Source of the DNA: Acidimicrobiaceae bacterium
GTDB lineage: Bacteria; Actinomycetota; Acidimicrobiia; Acidimicrobiales; Ilumatobacteraceae
Direction: 5' to 3'
NCBI GenBank assembly: GCA_020637235.1
Contig: JACJWG010000005.1
Coordinates: 186,001-250,000 of the forward strand
DNA length: 64,000 bases
Each line of letters begins with the position of its first letter. Positions within the stretch are counted from its first letter, which is position 1. Below the pieces are notes generated by a model. It worked only from the letters and a program-made list of their open reading frames with translations, made no database searches and was not told where the DNA came from. Positions 16,960 to 25,095 of the stretch are shown here, in pieces. A program made the translations under genes and the position numbers.

Positions 16960-17685
16960 ATGTCCGGCACCGACGGGGACCCAGCGACCGACGACCCCGG
17001 CGGCTCGTTGCCGCAGACGCCGCTGGAGGCCCTCGGGGTGCTGGCGAGCCAGGACGTGATGCTCACGCCGAACCTGCGCCACGTCGAGATGTTCACGATG
17101 CGTGGCCTGCTCACCCTGCTGTGGCACGAACCCGACGGCGACGGAGCACCGCCGGCGGCGATCGTGTTGTGCGGCGGAGCGATGGGTGGCCTGCTCGGAC
17201 CCGCGGAGGGTCTGTACCACCAGTTGGGCGTCGCCTGGGCGGCGCGTGGGGTGCCGGTGCTGCGGGTGAGCTACCGCCGACCGAACGACCTCGACGCGTG
17301 CTGCGTCGACGTGGCCGCTGCCGTGCAGCTGGCCGTCGGCGGCGCCGGCGCGGAGCGTGTGGTGCTGATGGGCCACAGCTTCGGCGGTGCCGTCGCCGTG
17401 CGAGTGGGGGTGGGTCTCGATGCGATGGTGGCCGGCGTCGTGACGTTCGCGACGCAATCGGCGGGCTGCGAGGTGGCCGGCGGGTTGGCGCCACGACCGC
17501 TGCTGCTGTTCCACGGCACTCGCGACGAGATCCTGCCGATCGAGGCCAGCGAGATGGTGCGGATGATCGCCGGCACCGGGGAGCTCGTGGCATTGCCCGG
17601 CGACGGCCACCTCCTCGCGAAGAGCGGTGACGTCCTGTGGGAGACGCTCGAGTCCTGGCTCCCCCCGGTGCTCGGCCTCACCTGA
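16960..17685 (+). CDS. alpha/beta hydrolase (dienelactone-hydrolase-like)
   Basis: 241 residues. The nucleophile elbow is GHSFGGAVAV (Ser near residue 142), with an Asp in FHGTRDEILPIEA and a His in PGDGHLL, completing a Ser-Asp-His triad. The N-terminal region has VLCGGAMGGLLGPAEGLYHQL as the probable oxyanion loop. No signal peptide. It is divergent from the MarR regulator, its likely controller, and is followed by 83 nt and then the peptide cluster, so it may or may not be transcribed into it. Substrate unknown. Confidence 0.85.
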   Translation: MSGTDGDPATDDPGGSLPQTPLEALGVLASQDVMLTPNLRHVEMFTMRGLLTLLWHEPDGDGAPPAAIVLCGGAMGGLLGPAEGLYHQLGVAWAARGVPVLRVSYRRPNDLDACCVDVAAAVQLAVGGAGAERVVLMGHSFGGAVAVRVGVGLDAMVAGVVTFATQSAGCEVAGGLAPRPLLLFHGTRDEILPIEASEMVRMIAGTGELVALPGDGHLLAKSGDVLWETLESWLPPVLGLT

Positions 17686-17732
17686 CGTCCGACATCGTGT
17701 AACCGCGGTCGCCCGCTGCCGTCTCGTCCGCC

Positions 17733-17749
17733 GTCCGGGTTCGCCGGAC
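17733..17749 (+). promoter_or_regulatory. hairpin upstream of the first precursor peptide gene
   Basis: Perfect 6-bp arms GTCCGG and CCGGAC around the loop GTTCG, in the 83-nt gap between the hydrolase stop and the first small-peptide gene. It has no T-run. It could be a terminator of the hydrolase transcript or part of a 5' leader. A strong ribosome-binding site (GAGAGGAGG) follows it, directly before the ATG at 17769. Confidence 0.4.
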
Positions 17750-17768
17750 CTGTCCGAGAGGAGGCGAC

Positions 17769-18101
17769 ATGGCCGAACTGCGAGCCGCCATCGAGGGGTG
17801 CGACGTCCGCGTGGAGCTGCCGGAGCAGCCGCAGCTCGGCGACGACCTCCGGGCAGCACTGATCGAGGTCGCCGAGGCGATGCACGAGACGATGACGGAA
17901 CGGGCCCGCGCCGAGAGCGAGGTCGAAGGGTTCTCGCTCGGCATCGGCGATCTCGGCCTGCGGGCCGCCAAGGGTCCCGAGGTGATGGGCGTGTCGAGCT
18001 GTTGGGGTTACTACAACGGATCGTGCGCTTGGTACACCCGCGACGACTCGGGCCAGCGGCCGGGCGGTTGCGGCATCTACGCGGTCAACAAGGCCGGCTG
18101 A
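17769..18101 (+). CDS. putative RiPP precursor peptide 1 (three-Cys aromatic core)
   Basis: 110 residues, with no database family recognised. The N-terminal 75 residues look like a leader: ELRAAIEGCDVRVEL, an amphipathic LRAALIEVAEAM helix and SEVEGFSLGIGDLGL. The C-terminal 33 residues hold three Cys, each beside aromatics or Gly: SCWGYYNGSCAWYT and then GGCGIYAV. The same pattern recurs in the next two genes. A radical SAM/SPASM enzyme, ABC exporter and protease follow in the operon, so the natural reading is a ribosomal peptide whose C-terminal core is cross-linked and cut free. An additional Cys lies in the leader (residue 11). Preceded by a strong AGGAGG. The core boundary is not known. 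Confidence 0.72.
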   Translation: MAELRAAIEGCDVRVELPEQPQLGDDLRAALIEVAEAMHETMTERARAESEVEGFSLGIGDLGLRAAKGPEVMGVSSCWGYYNGSCAWYTRDDSGQRPGGCGIYAVNKAG

Positions 18102-18111
18102 CGGACACGAC

Positions 18112-18133
18112 GCACCGCCCGACCCGGCGGTGC
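18112..18133 (+). terminator. stable hairpin between precursor genes 1 and 2
   Basis: Perfect 8-bp inverted repeat, GCACCGCC and GGCGGTGC around a 6-nt loop, lying in the 57-nt gap between the first two peptide genes. No T-run follows, so it is more likely a partial terminator or an mRNA-stabilising element that raises expression of the first precursor relative to the downstream genes, an arrangement often seen between RiPP precursors and their enzymes. Confidence 0.5.
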
Positions 18134-18158
18134 TCCACGAAGTGAGGAGACGACGACC

Positions 18159-18479
18159 ATGGGAGAACTTCGAGCAGCGGTGGACGGATGTGTCGTCCGT
18201 GTGGAGTTGACGGATGGGATCGAGTTGCCGTCCAGGCTGCGAGACGCCCTCGCAGGCCTGGCCGAGGCGATGCACGCTCATGCCACCGACGAAGCCGAGG
18301 TCCAGGGATACGCACTCGCGATCGGTGATCTCGGCCTGTCGGCCATGCCGGGACCGTACGTGAGTGCTGCGAAGAGCTGCTGGGGATTCATCTCGGGCAC
18401 CTGCGCCTGGTTCAGCCGGACCGACGACGACTCCGGCGGCGACCCGAAGGGATGCGGCATCTACAACGTCACCAAGTGA
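18159..18479 (+). CDS. putative RiPP precursor peptide 2 (paralogue of 1)
   Basis: 106 residues and clearly a duplicate of the preceding gene: GELRAAVDGCVVRVEL, LRDALAGLAEAMHA, EAEVQGYALAIGDLGLSA and then the C-terminal SCWGFISGTCAWFS...KGCGIYNV. The three core cysteines and the CWG[YF], C[AG]W[YF] and C[GI][IG][YF] contexts are kept, whereas linker residues have diverged, which suggests selection on the core. The ribosome-binding site AGGAG lies 12 nt before the ATG. It likely serves as an alternative substrate for the same radical SAM enzyme. Confidence 0.72.
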   Translation: MGELRAAVDGCVVRVELTDGIELPSRLRDALAGLAEAMHAHATDEAEVQGYALAIGDLGLSAMPGPYVSAAKSCWGFISGTCAWFSRTDDDSGGDPKGCGIYNVTK

Positions 18480-18547
18480 CGCCGGCCGGCACGGCCCGAT
18501 CCCGGGTCGCGCCGGAACCCACGAACGAGCACGAAACGAGGAACGAC

Positions 18548-18832
18548 ATGAACGACGGCATCCGGATCACGATCGCCACGACCGACGACTTCACCCCGTC
18601 CCCCCGCCTGCGGGCTGCGCTCGACGAGCTCTCCCGTGTCGCGTCGGGATCCGACGACGAGGTGGCCGGCTTCGACTTCGGTGGCCTCACCGTCGGGGCG
18701 ACCCGCCTCGCGCCGGACTCGAAGCAGCTCTTCCGCGACGGCTGCTGGGGGTACAGCTTCGACGGTCGGAGCCAGACGTGCGGCTGGTTCAAGTTCGGTG
18801 ACAGCAGCTGCATCGGGTTCTATTCCGGATGA
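18548..18832 (+). CDS. putative RiPP precursor peptide 3 (divergent paralogue)
   Basis: 94 residues, more divergent but alignable: SPRLRAALDELSRVA matches the amphipathic leader helix, DEVAGFDFGGLTVGA the EVxGFxxGxxxLG element, and the tail DGCWGYSFDGRSQTCGWFKFGDSSCIGFYSG (in pieces) carries the three Cys at the very C-terminus. It lacks the leader Cys of the other two. The start is the ATG at 18548; the stop overlaps the start of the radical SAM gene (ATGA), coupling the maturase translation to this precursor. Confidence 0.72.
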   Translation: MNDGIRITIATTDDFTPSPRLRAALDELSRVASGSDDEVAGFDFGGLTVGATRLAPDSKQLFRDGCWGYSFDGRSQTCGWFKFGDSSCIGFYSG

Positions 18833-20274
18833 AGTACTCACGCTTCAACATCTGGTCCGATCAGGGCGCGTCATCGGCCGGCGGGCACGAGGTCGGGGTG
18901 TACTGCGGCGTCAGCGGGGCCCTGCAGACCATGACCCGTCGCGAACGCGACCTCGTCGATGCCTTCGTGTCCGGACGTTCGGAGGGCGACGGGGTCGAAG
19001 CGCTCCTCGAGCACCTCGTCCGGATGGGTGCGATCGTCCACGACGAAGCCGACGAGCTCGCAACGCTCCGCCGCCGCTACGACGACAGCCGCTGGCGCAG
19101 CGACTCCCTCGGCTACACGATCGTGACGAGCCTGGGCTGCAACTTCGACTGCCCGTACTGCTTCGAGGACAAGCATCCCTCGCTGCTCAAGCCCGAGGTC
19201 GCCGACGCGCTGGTCGGTGTGCTGCGCGACTCGATGCCGGGCATCAGGCGGCTCGACGTGACCTGGATGGGTGGCGAGCCGCTGCTCGGAGCGAGACAAC
19301 TGTTCGATCTCGCGGCGCGGTTCATCGACCTGTGCGACGAGCACGAGCGCACGTACACCTCGTCGATCATCACCAACGGGTGGTACCTCGACGGAGCGAT
19401 GGCCGAGCGGCTCGCGGCACATCGCGTCCGTTCGGCTCAGGTGACGATCGACGGACCGCCTGACATCCACGACGTCAAGCGCCCACACGCCGGAGGCGGC
19501 CCCACGTTCGAGCGGATCCTCCGCAACGTCGCCGAAGCCGCCGATCTCATCGACGTCCAGATCCGGATCAACGTCGACACCGCCAACGCGCACCGTGTGG
19601 CAGAACTCGTCGATCGGCTCGCCGAGGAGGGACTCGCGGGACGCGTCGGCGTGGCGCTCGGGCGCATCACCGACGCAGTGAGCAACGATGCCAGCCCGCT
19701 CGCGAGCTACACGAAGTCGTGTCTCACGGCGTCGCAGTTCTCCCACTACGAGCTCGCGTTCCAAGCCGTGGCCGAGGCGGCGGGTTTCGGGTACCCCGGA
19801 CTGCCGCAGCCGAGCGGCTCGCCGTGCACGGCGGTGCGATCGCGCGAGATCGTGGTCGGTGCCGACGGTGAGATGTGGAAGTGCTGGGACGACATCGGCG
19901 ATCCGGCCCGATCCATCGGGACGGTGTTCGACTACCGGACCACCAACCAGGAGCTCGACCGGTGGCTCGCCTACCACCCGCTCGACGATGCGCAGTGCTC
20001 GTCGTGCATGGCCCTGCCGGTCTGCATGGGCGGCTGCGCACACCACGACTTCCACAGCGACGACCGAGAGGCCAAGTGCGGATCGTTCCGCACGAACCAC
20101 CAGCGCCGGGTCGACGAGGTGACGCGGCGCCGGCTCGGCTTCGCCGCCGGCGAGGTCGCCCCCCTGCCACGGTTCGATCTCGAGCCGGCGGGCCCGCTCG
20201 CCGGGCAGCCCGTGACGATGCGTCCCACCCGGCGCGGCGCCACGGCGTCGGCCCCGCTGGCCCGCGTGTCCTGA
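18829..20274 (+). CDS. radical SAM/SPASM peptide-modifying enzyme
   Basis: 481 residues. The radical SAM cluster is C104-x3-C108-x2-C111 (GCNFDCPYCF), followed by WMGGEPLL and the ITNGWYL and VTIDGPPDIHDVKR strands of the barrel. The C-terminal SPASM domain is complete: C333...C352, then C390-x2-C393-x5-C399-x3-C403 and C417, enough for two auxiliary [4Fe-4S] clusters. This arrangement is that of enzymes that make thioether or carbon-carbon cross-links in ribosomal peptides. The N-terminal 95 residues may bind the leader. It overlaps precursor 3 by 4 nt and the exporter starts 13 nt downstream. Bond chemistry cannot be read from sequence. Confidence 0.92.
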   Translation: MKYSRFNIWSDQGASSAGGHEVGVYCGVSGALQTMTRRERDLVDAFVSGRSEGDGVEALLEHLVRMGAIVHDEADELATLRRRYDDSRWRSDSLGYTIVTSLGCNFDCPYCFEDKHPSLLKPEVADALVGVLRDSMPGIRRLDVTWMGGEPLLGARQLFDLAARFIDLCDEHERTYTSSIITNGWYLDGAMAERLAAHRVRSAQVTIDGPPDIHDVKRPHAGGGPTFERILRNVAEAADLIDVQIRINVDTANAHRVAELVDRLAEEGLAGRVGVALGRITDAVSNDASPLASYTKSCLTASQFSHYELAFQAVAEAAGFGYPGLPQPSGSPCTAVRSREIVVGADGEMWKCWDDIGDPARSIGTVFDYRTTNQELDRWLAYHPLDDAQCSSCMALPVCMGGCAHHDFHSDDREAKCGSFRTNHQRRVDEVTRRRLGFAAGEVAPLPRFDLEPAGPLAGQPVTMRPTRRGATASAPLARVS

Positions 20275-20287
20275 CGAGCAGCACGCG

Positions 20288-23200
20288 ATGAACCCGGTCG
20301 GTTCCCACATCGTCGAACTGATCACGAGCGAGGGCACGCGGCGGTTGGAGGTCGCGTCACGACTCACCGTCGGTCGCGAACGCGGCGAGATCCTCGTCCC
20401 CGACGCCACCGTCTCCGCCGAGCACCTCTCGCTCGACGGCTCCGGGCCGGTGCTCACCGTCACCGATCTGGGCAGCGCCAACGGCACGTACCGCGGCGGC
20501 GAACGTGTGGGCGTCGACGTGCCGCTCGCACCAGGTGACGAGCTGCGGTTCGGCAACAGCGTCGTCCGGGTGATCGCGGCGCCGGCGGTGGCGGCACACC
20601 CTCTCCCACCACCGGTCGGGCCCGGTGCCCCGGCCGGCGCGAGACCTGTCGTCGGTGACGACCTGGGACGTGTCCGCAATGACGCGGTCGAGGTGCAGTT
20701 CGAACGTCGGACGCACGGTGAACGGATCGCTCGCGAGTACGCGGGTGCCGCCCGTCGAGCCCGCACCGCACTCGCCGGCTTCGGATCGGAGTCGTGGGGC
20801 ACCGTTCCGACCCTGCATCTCGTCGATCCGTTCCTCGACGGCGGCGACCTGGTCTCGTCCGGTGCGGTGATCGCTCCGGGCGGATCCGAGGCGTGGGTCG
20901 TGGTGTCGCCGGAGTCGTCACCCGAACCGCCACATCGCGTGCTGGCGCTGATGTTCGGGGCCGCCTACCCGGCAGCGGGCGAACTGCAGCTCCTGATCGA
21001 GGGTTACGGCATCCATCGATCGGGCACGGACTCGACCGACGCCGAGTTGGCGGGTCGACCGTTGCCACCGCTCGACGCCGCCGACGGCGACCTTCGTGCC
21101 GCGATGGCGGTGTCGTTCGTCCGGTTCCTGATCGCCCGCGAAGGCGAGGACTCGTTCATCAGACTCCTCGCAGCGCCCGCGGGACGCGTCGACGAGACGG
21201 TACGAGACGTGTACGGACCGTCGATGGGGCAGCTCGAGCAGCTGTGGCGGCGAACGGTGATGTCGGGTCAACCGGACGTGCGGACCGGCGAGTTCCTGCG
21301 GATGTCCCTGCGCTACCTCCGGCCGTACCGGCTCCGGCAACTCGAGATCCTCGGGTACATGCTGCTCAGCCTCGCCTTCGTCGCGTCGTTCCCGTTCGTG
21401 ACCCGCCGGCTGTTCGACACGGCCCTGCCGAGCGGCGAGTTCTCGCAGGTGCTCACCCTCCTCGCCGTGCTCGGGTTGTCGTTCGTGGTGTCGCTCGTCG
21501 CCGGAGTGCGTCAGGCCTACCAGACCGCCTGGGTGTCGAACGCGGTGACTCGCGACATCCGTCAGACGATCTTCGGGAAGGTGCAGGACATGCCGGCGAG
21601 CTGGTTCGCCGAGCATCCACAGGGTGATGTCCTGTCACGGTTGTTCAACGACGTCGGCGCGGTGCAGAGCGGGATGTCGCAGGCGATCGGGCAGGGTGTG
21701 TTCCAGCTCGTCTCGCTGGTGACGACCGCGATCATCATGCTGTCGATCAACCTCTGGTTGGGTCTCGTCGTCCTGCTCGCAGCGCCGCTCGTCGGCGTCG
21801 TGTACCGGCGCATGTCCGACGGCGCGCGGCTGCGGTCGATCGCCGTGCAGGAGCAGTCGAGCGGGCTGCTCTCGGTGGCAGCCGAGAACTACCGGGCGAT
21901 CCCGGTCGTGAAGCTCTTCGGGCTGGCCGAGCGCGAGCGCCGCCGGTTCGGGCAGCAGAGCGAGCGGTTGTTCCGCTCGACACGTCGGATGTCGATGTGG
22001 AGCGGCATGTTCGGCCTGTCCGTCAACCTGATCGTCACCCTGCTCCGCCTGGCGGTGCTCGGCCTCGGCGCGTGGCTCATCCTGGAGGGGCACTTCACGA
22101 CGGGCGGACTGGTGGCGTTCCTGTCGATCATGGGCGAGGTGCTGTCGCCGGTGACGATCCTGGTGTCGCTCAGCCAGGAGGTACAGGCGTCGATGGGATC
22201 GTTGGTCCGGATCAACGAGGTGGTCGACGCCCCGATCGAGGGAGGCGCAGCGGCGGCGGACGCGGCGGCGCCGCTCCCACCGCTGCAGCGCGACGTCCGC
22301 CTCGCCGGTGTCGGACTCTCCTACGACGGCACACGGCGGGTGCTGGACGATGTCGACCTGTCGTTTCCCGTGGGTCGGCGGGTCGCGGTCGTCGGGCCGT
22401 CGGGTTCGGGCAAGAGCACCGTGCTCCGCGTGCTGATGCGGCTCCACGATCCCGACGAGGGCACGGTCCTCGTCGACGGCGTCGACGTGCGGAACGGATC
22501 GATCCGCTCGTGGCGAGACCAACTCGGCGTCGTCTTCCAGGACTCGTTCCTCTTCGATGCCACCATCCGCGAGAACATCGCCCTCGGGCGGATCGGCGCC
22601 ACCGATGCCGAGATCGACGCGGCCGCACGTGCGGCCGAGGTGGACGGCTTCGTGTCGACGTTGCCGCGCGGGTGGGACTCGCTGGTGGGCGAAGGCGGCA
22701 GCAACCTCTCGGGAGGTCAACGCCAGCGCGTGGCCATCGCCCGGGCGTTGCTGCGCGACCCGCGACTGCTGCTCCTCGACGAGGCGACCTCGGCGCTCGA
22801 TCCCGCGACGGAGCGTCAGATCAACGACACCATTCGTCGGATCGCGGCCGGCCGCACGGTGGTGGCGGTCACCCACCGTCTCGCGTCGATCACCGACTAC
22901 GACCTCATCGTCGTGATGGTCGACGGTCGCGTGGCCGAGCAGGGGCGCCACGACGAGCTTCTCGCTCGTCGCGGACCGTACGCGCGGCTGTGGGCGGAGC
23001 AGACGGGTGTGCCACTGCCGGAGCCCGAGGTCGAACCGGTCGACCTGGTCGAGGCTGCGCGCCGGATCCCGTTCCTGTCCGGGGTCGACGACGATGCGCT
23101 GCGGGAGCTGGTCTCGTCGTTGCCCACCTTCCGCGTGCCGGTCGGACGCACCGTCGACGAGGGCGACGGCGTGATGATCCTGACCGACGGCGCGGCCGAG

Positions 23201-23524
23201 GTGCTGGCGTCACTCGGTGGTGCGGCTGTCGGCCGGCTCGAACCGGGCGACGCCTTCGGCGTGCTGGCCACGCTCGGCGCTCCGCCGCTCGCCGTCGCCG
23301 TGGCCGTCGAGGACGCGACGTTCGCTCACCTGTCGGGAGCCGCACTCGGTCGGTTCGCCGCGCACCACCCCGAGGTCGCTGCCCGACTCGATCCCGCCCC
23401 TCGGCCGGGCGCGTCGCCTCGCGGGACGCGTGTCGGTCGGATGACGCTGGCCCGCCCGTCGGCAGCGGGCGTCGACCCCCGGCGGACGATGGCGGTCTTC
23501 GCCCCGCCGTCGGCGCCGAACTGA
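20288..23524 (+). CDS. FHA domain-ABC exporter-cyclic-nucleotide-binding-like fusion protein
   Basis: 1078 residues in four parts. Residues 1-95 form an FHA domain (LTVGRERG, SAEHLSL, DLGSANGTY), which binds phosphothreonine. Residues about 130-325 resemble a degenerate metallopeptidase-like region (PHRVLALMFGAA, LLIEGYGIH) without an HExxH motif. Residues 340-640 are a six-helix ABC exporter membrane domain. The nucleotide-binding domain has Walker A GPSGSGKST (about 702), signature LSGGQRQR (about 807), Walker B LLLLDEATSALD and an H-loop. Residues 920-1030 look like a CRP-type cyclic-nucleotide-binding barrel. It probably exports the matured peptides as a homodimer. The start ATG is 13 nt after the maturase stop. 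Confidence 0.88.
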   Translation: MNPVGSHIVELITSEGTRRLEVASRLTVGRERGEILVPDATVSAEHLSLDGSGPVLTVTDLGSANGTYRGGERVGVDVPLAPGDELRFGNSVVRVIAAPAVAAHPLPPPVGPGAPAGARPVVGDDLGRVRNDAVEVQFERRTHGERIAREYAGAARRARTALAGFGSESWGTVPTLHLVDPFLDGGDLVSSGAVIAPGGSEAWVVVSPESSPEPPHRVLALMFGAAYPAAGELQLLIEGYGIHRSGTDSTDAELAGRPLPPLDAADGDLRAAMAVSFVRFLIAREGEDSFIRLLAAPAGRVDETVRDVYGPSMGQLEQLWRRTVMSGQPDVRTGEFLRMSLRYLRPYRLRQLEILGYMLLSLAFVASFPFVTRRLFDTALPSGEFSQVLTLLAVLGLSFVVSLVAGVRQAYQTAWVSNAVTRDIRQTIFGKVQDMPASWFAEHPQGDVLSRLFNDVGAVQSGMSQAIGQGVFQLVSLVTTAIIMLSINLWLGLVVLLAAPLVGVVYRRMSDGARLRSIAVQEQSSGLLSVAAENYRAIPVVKLFGLAERERRRFGQQSERLFRSTRRMSMWSGMFGLSVNLIVTLLRLAVLGLGAWLILEGHFTTGGLVAFLSIMGEVLSPVTILVSLSQEVQASMGSLVRINEVVDAPIEGGAAAADAAAPLPPLQRDVRLAGVGLSYDGTRRVLDDVDLSFPVGRRVAVVGPSGSGKSTVLRVLMRLHDPDEGTVLVDGVDVRNGSIRSWRDQLGVVFQDSFLFDATIRENIALGRIGATDAEIDAAARAAEVDGFVSTLPRGWDSLVGEGGSNLSGGQRQRVAIARALLRDPRLLLLDEATSALDPATERQINDTIRRIAAGRTVVAVTHRLASITDYDLIVVMVDGRVAEQGRHDELLARRGPYARLWAEQTGVPLPEPEVEPVDLVEAARRIPFLSGVDDDALRELVSSLPTFRVPVGRTVDEGDGVMILTDGAAEVLASLGGAAVGRLEPGDAFGVLATLGAPPLAVAVAVEDATFAHLSGAALGRFAAHHPEVAARLDPAPRPGASPRGTRVGRMTLARPSAAGVDPRRTMAVFAPPSAPN

Positions 23525-23563
23525 CGACGCTCGAGCACGAGAGGAAGGTCCGAGAGGAGTCCG

Positions 23564-24187
23564 ATGGGTCAGTCCGATTCGCCGCCACCCCCGCCACCAC
23601 CACTGGCGCCCCCGCCGTCGGCATCGTCGGCACCGCCTGCACCGTCTGCACCGTTGCGGGTCAGTGCGACGCTCGCAGCGGTGATCCGCGCCGCGGTCGA
23701 GTCGACCGGTGCGCGGTGCGGTTGGATCCTTCGGGCCGACTCGTCGTCGCTGGACGTCGTCGCTGCGTACGCGCCAGGAGCCGAGGCGCCACCACTCGGC
23801 ACCCGTCGAGCGGTGCGTGGCGTGGCCGGCTTCGTGGTGGGTTCCGGCCAGCCGGCAGCGGTGCAGTTGCGCGACGTCGACGTCGACAACGACGGTGCCG
23901 GGGGCGCGGTCGGCACGCCCCGTGCGGTCCTCGCGGCGCCGTGTGTCGCCGGCGACGTCGTCGGCGTGATCGAGCTCGTCGATCCGGCCGGTGGCGCCTT
24001 CGGCTTCGACGACGTCGAGATGGTGGTGATGCTCGGCGAGATCGCGGGCGCGGCGATCGACGAGCTCGGCGTCGCGCGCGCGATGCCGCCCACCCCGGCG
24101 CAGCTGGTCGAGCGACTGTCGACACTGGCCGTGCGTGATCCGGCGAGGTACGCCGATCTCGCTCGATTCGTGGCGACCGTGTCGTGA
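23564..24187 (+). CDS. GAF-domain protein in the peptide cluster
   Basis: 207 residues. A Pro-rich N-terminus (a run of eight prolines and APPPSASSAPPAPSAP) leads to one GAF-type domain: LAAVIRAAVESTGARCGWILRADSSSL, GVAGFVVGSGQPAAV, VLAAPCVAGDVVGVIELVDPAGGAFGFDDVEMV (in pieces). GAF domains bind small ligands or redox cofactors. No output domain is fused, so it may act as a regulatory subunit. It lies 39 nt after the exporter and overlaps the protease gene by 4 nt (GTGA), so it belongs to the operon. Its role is unknown. Confidence 0.82.
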   Translation: MGQSDSPPPPPPPLAPPPSASSAPPAPSAPLRVSATLAAVIRAAVESTGARCGWILRADSSSLDVVAAYAPGAEAPPLGTRRAVRGVAGFVVGSGQPAAVQLRDVDVDNDGAGGAVGTPRAVLAAPCVAGDVVGVIELVDPAGGAFGFDDVEMVVMLGEIAGAAIDELGVARAMPPTPAQLVERLSTLAVRDPARYADLARFVATVS

Positions 24188-25080
24188 CCTCCGATCCGGT
24201 GCGACCGGCGTGGAGTCGCGACTCGATGATGGTGCGCCTGCCGAAGCGGATCGGTCTCGACGACCTCAGCGACGACTGGGTCTTCGGCGGGGCCGACGGC
24301 ACCGGCGTGTCGGTCGCCGTGATCGACAGCGGCATCGACGCCGACCATCCGGCCCTCGAGGGCTGTGTCGACCCGGAACGAGGCGTCGCCTTCAGCGTCG
24401 ACCTCGACGGCACCGTGGTCCGCGTCGACGGCGTGCACGGCGACAGCTACGGCCATGGGACGGCGTGCGCGGGGATCATCCACTCGATCGCCCCGATGGC
24501 CCGGATCACGAGCGTGAAGGTGCTGGGCCCGGGGCTCACGGGCAAGGCGGCAGCGTTCATCGCCGGTCTGGAGTGGGCGATCGAGGAGGGCTACGACGTG
24601 GTGAACCTGTCGCTCGGCAGCCGACGTCGCGACGACGCCCTGGTGTTCCACGAGCTGTGCGATCGTGCGTACTTCGGCAACACGATCGTCGTCACCGCCG
24701 CGAACAACGTGCAATCCGTCAGCTACCCCTCTCTGTTCGCCTCGGTGTTCAGCGTGGCGTGCAACCTCGGCAGCGATCCCCGCCGGTATCACGTCAATCC
24801 GTCACCGCCGACCGAGTTCCTCGCTCGCGGCATCGACGTACCGGTCCTGTGGACCGGCCACGGGACGAGTGTCGCGACCGGGAACAGCTACGCCGCGCCG
24901 CACCTGGCCGGTCTGGCCGCGCTCGTGCGTGGCAAGCACCCGGAGCTGCGTCCGTTCCAGGTGAAGGCTGCGTTGTGGGCGCGTGCCGCCAACGTCGTCG
25001 AGCACGCCGACCCCGAGATCGCCGGTCGGCTGAGCCGGATGGTGTCGGCCACGTCCGTTCGTCGTGCGATGCACCGATGA
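24184..25080 (+). CDS. subtilisin-like (S8) serine protease, probable leader peptidase
   Basis: 298 residues with the catalytic triad Asp48 (VAVIDSGIDADH), His91 (SYGHGTACAG) and Ser235 (ATGNSYAAPHLAG), plus the oxyanion Asn near 174 (VTAANN). The Ser motif is GNS rather than the usual GTS. There is no signal peptide, no prodomain and no C-terminal anchor, so it should act in the cytoplasm. In a gene run with modified precursor peptides and an exporter, removal of leaders is the most likely job, as for protease partners of other RiPPs. The GTG start overlaps the GAF gene stop; the end lies 15 nt from the convergent kinase. Confidence 0.9.
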   Translation: MTSDPVRPAWSRDSMMVRLPKRIGLDDLSDDWVFGGADGTGVSVAVIDSGIDADHPALEGCVDPERGVAFSVDLDGTVVRVDGVHGDSYGHGTACAGIIHSIAPMARITSVKVLGPGLTGKAAAFIAGLEWAIEEGYDVVNLSLGSRRRDDALVFHELCDRAYFGNTIVVTAANNVQSVSYPSLFASVFSVACNLGSDPRRYHVNPSPPTEFLARGIDVPVLWTGHGTSVATGNSYAAPHLAGLAALVRGKHPELRPFQVKAALWARAANVVEHADPEIAGRLSRMVSATSVRRAMHR

Positions 25081-25095
25081 GGCCGTCGCGCCCCG

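Noticed and set aside
17769..18832. Three small Cys proteins as metal-binding (metallothionein- or ribbon-like) proteins
   Set aside because: The Cys are few and flanked by aromatic residues rather than paired as CxxC, and a SPASM maturase gene is translationally coupled; peptide precursor fits better, though not proven.
18871..20802. Very long open frame antisense to the radical SAM gene and the exporter
   Set aside because: Typical GC-rich shadow; the sense strand has complete catalytic motifs, and the antisense product shows only Arg/Ala/Pro/His-rich low-complexity sequence.
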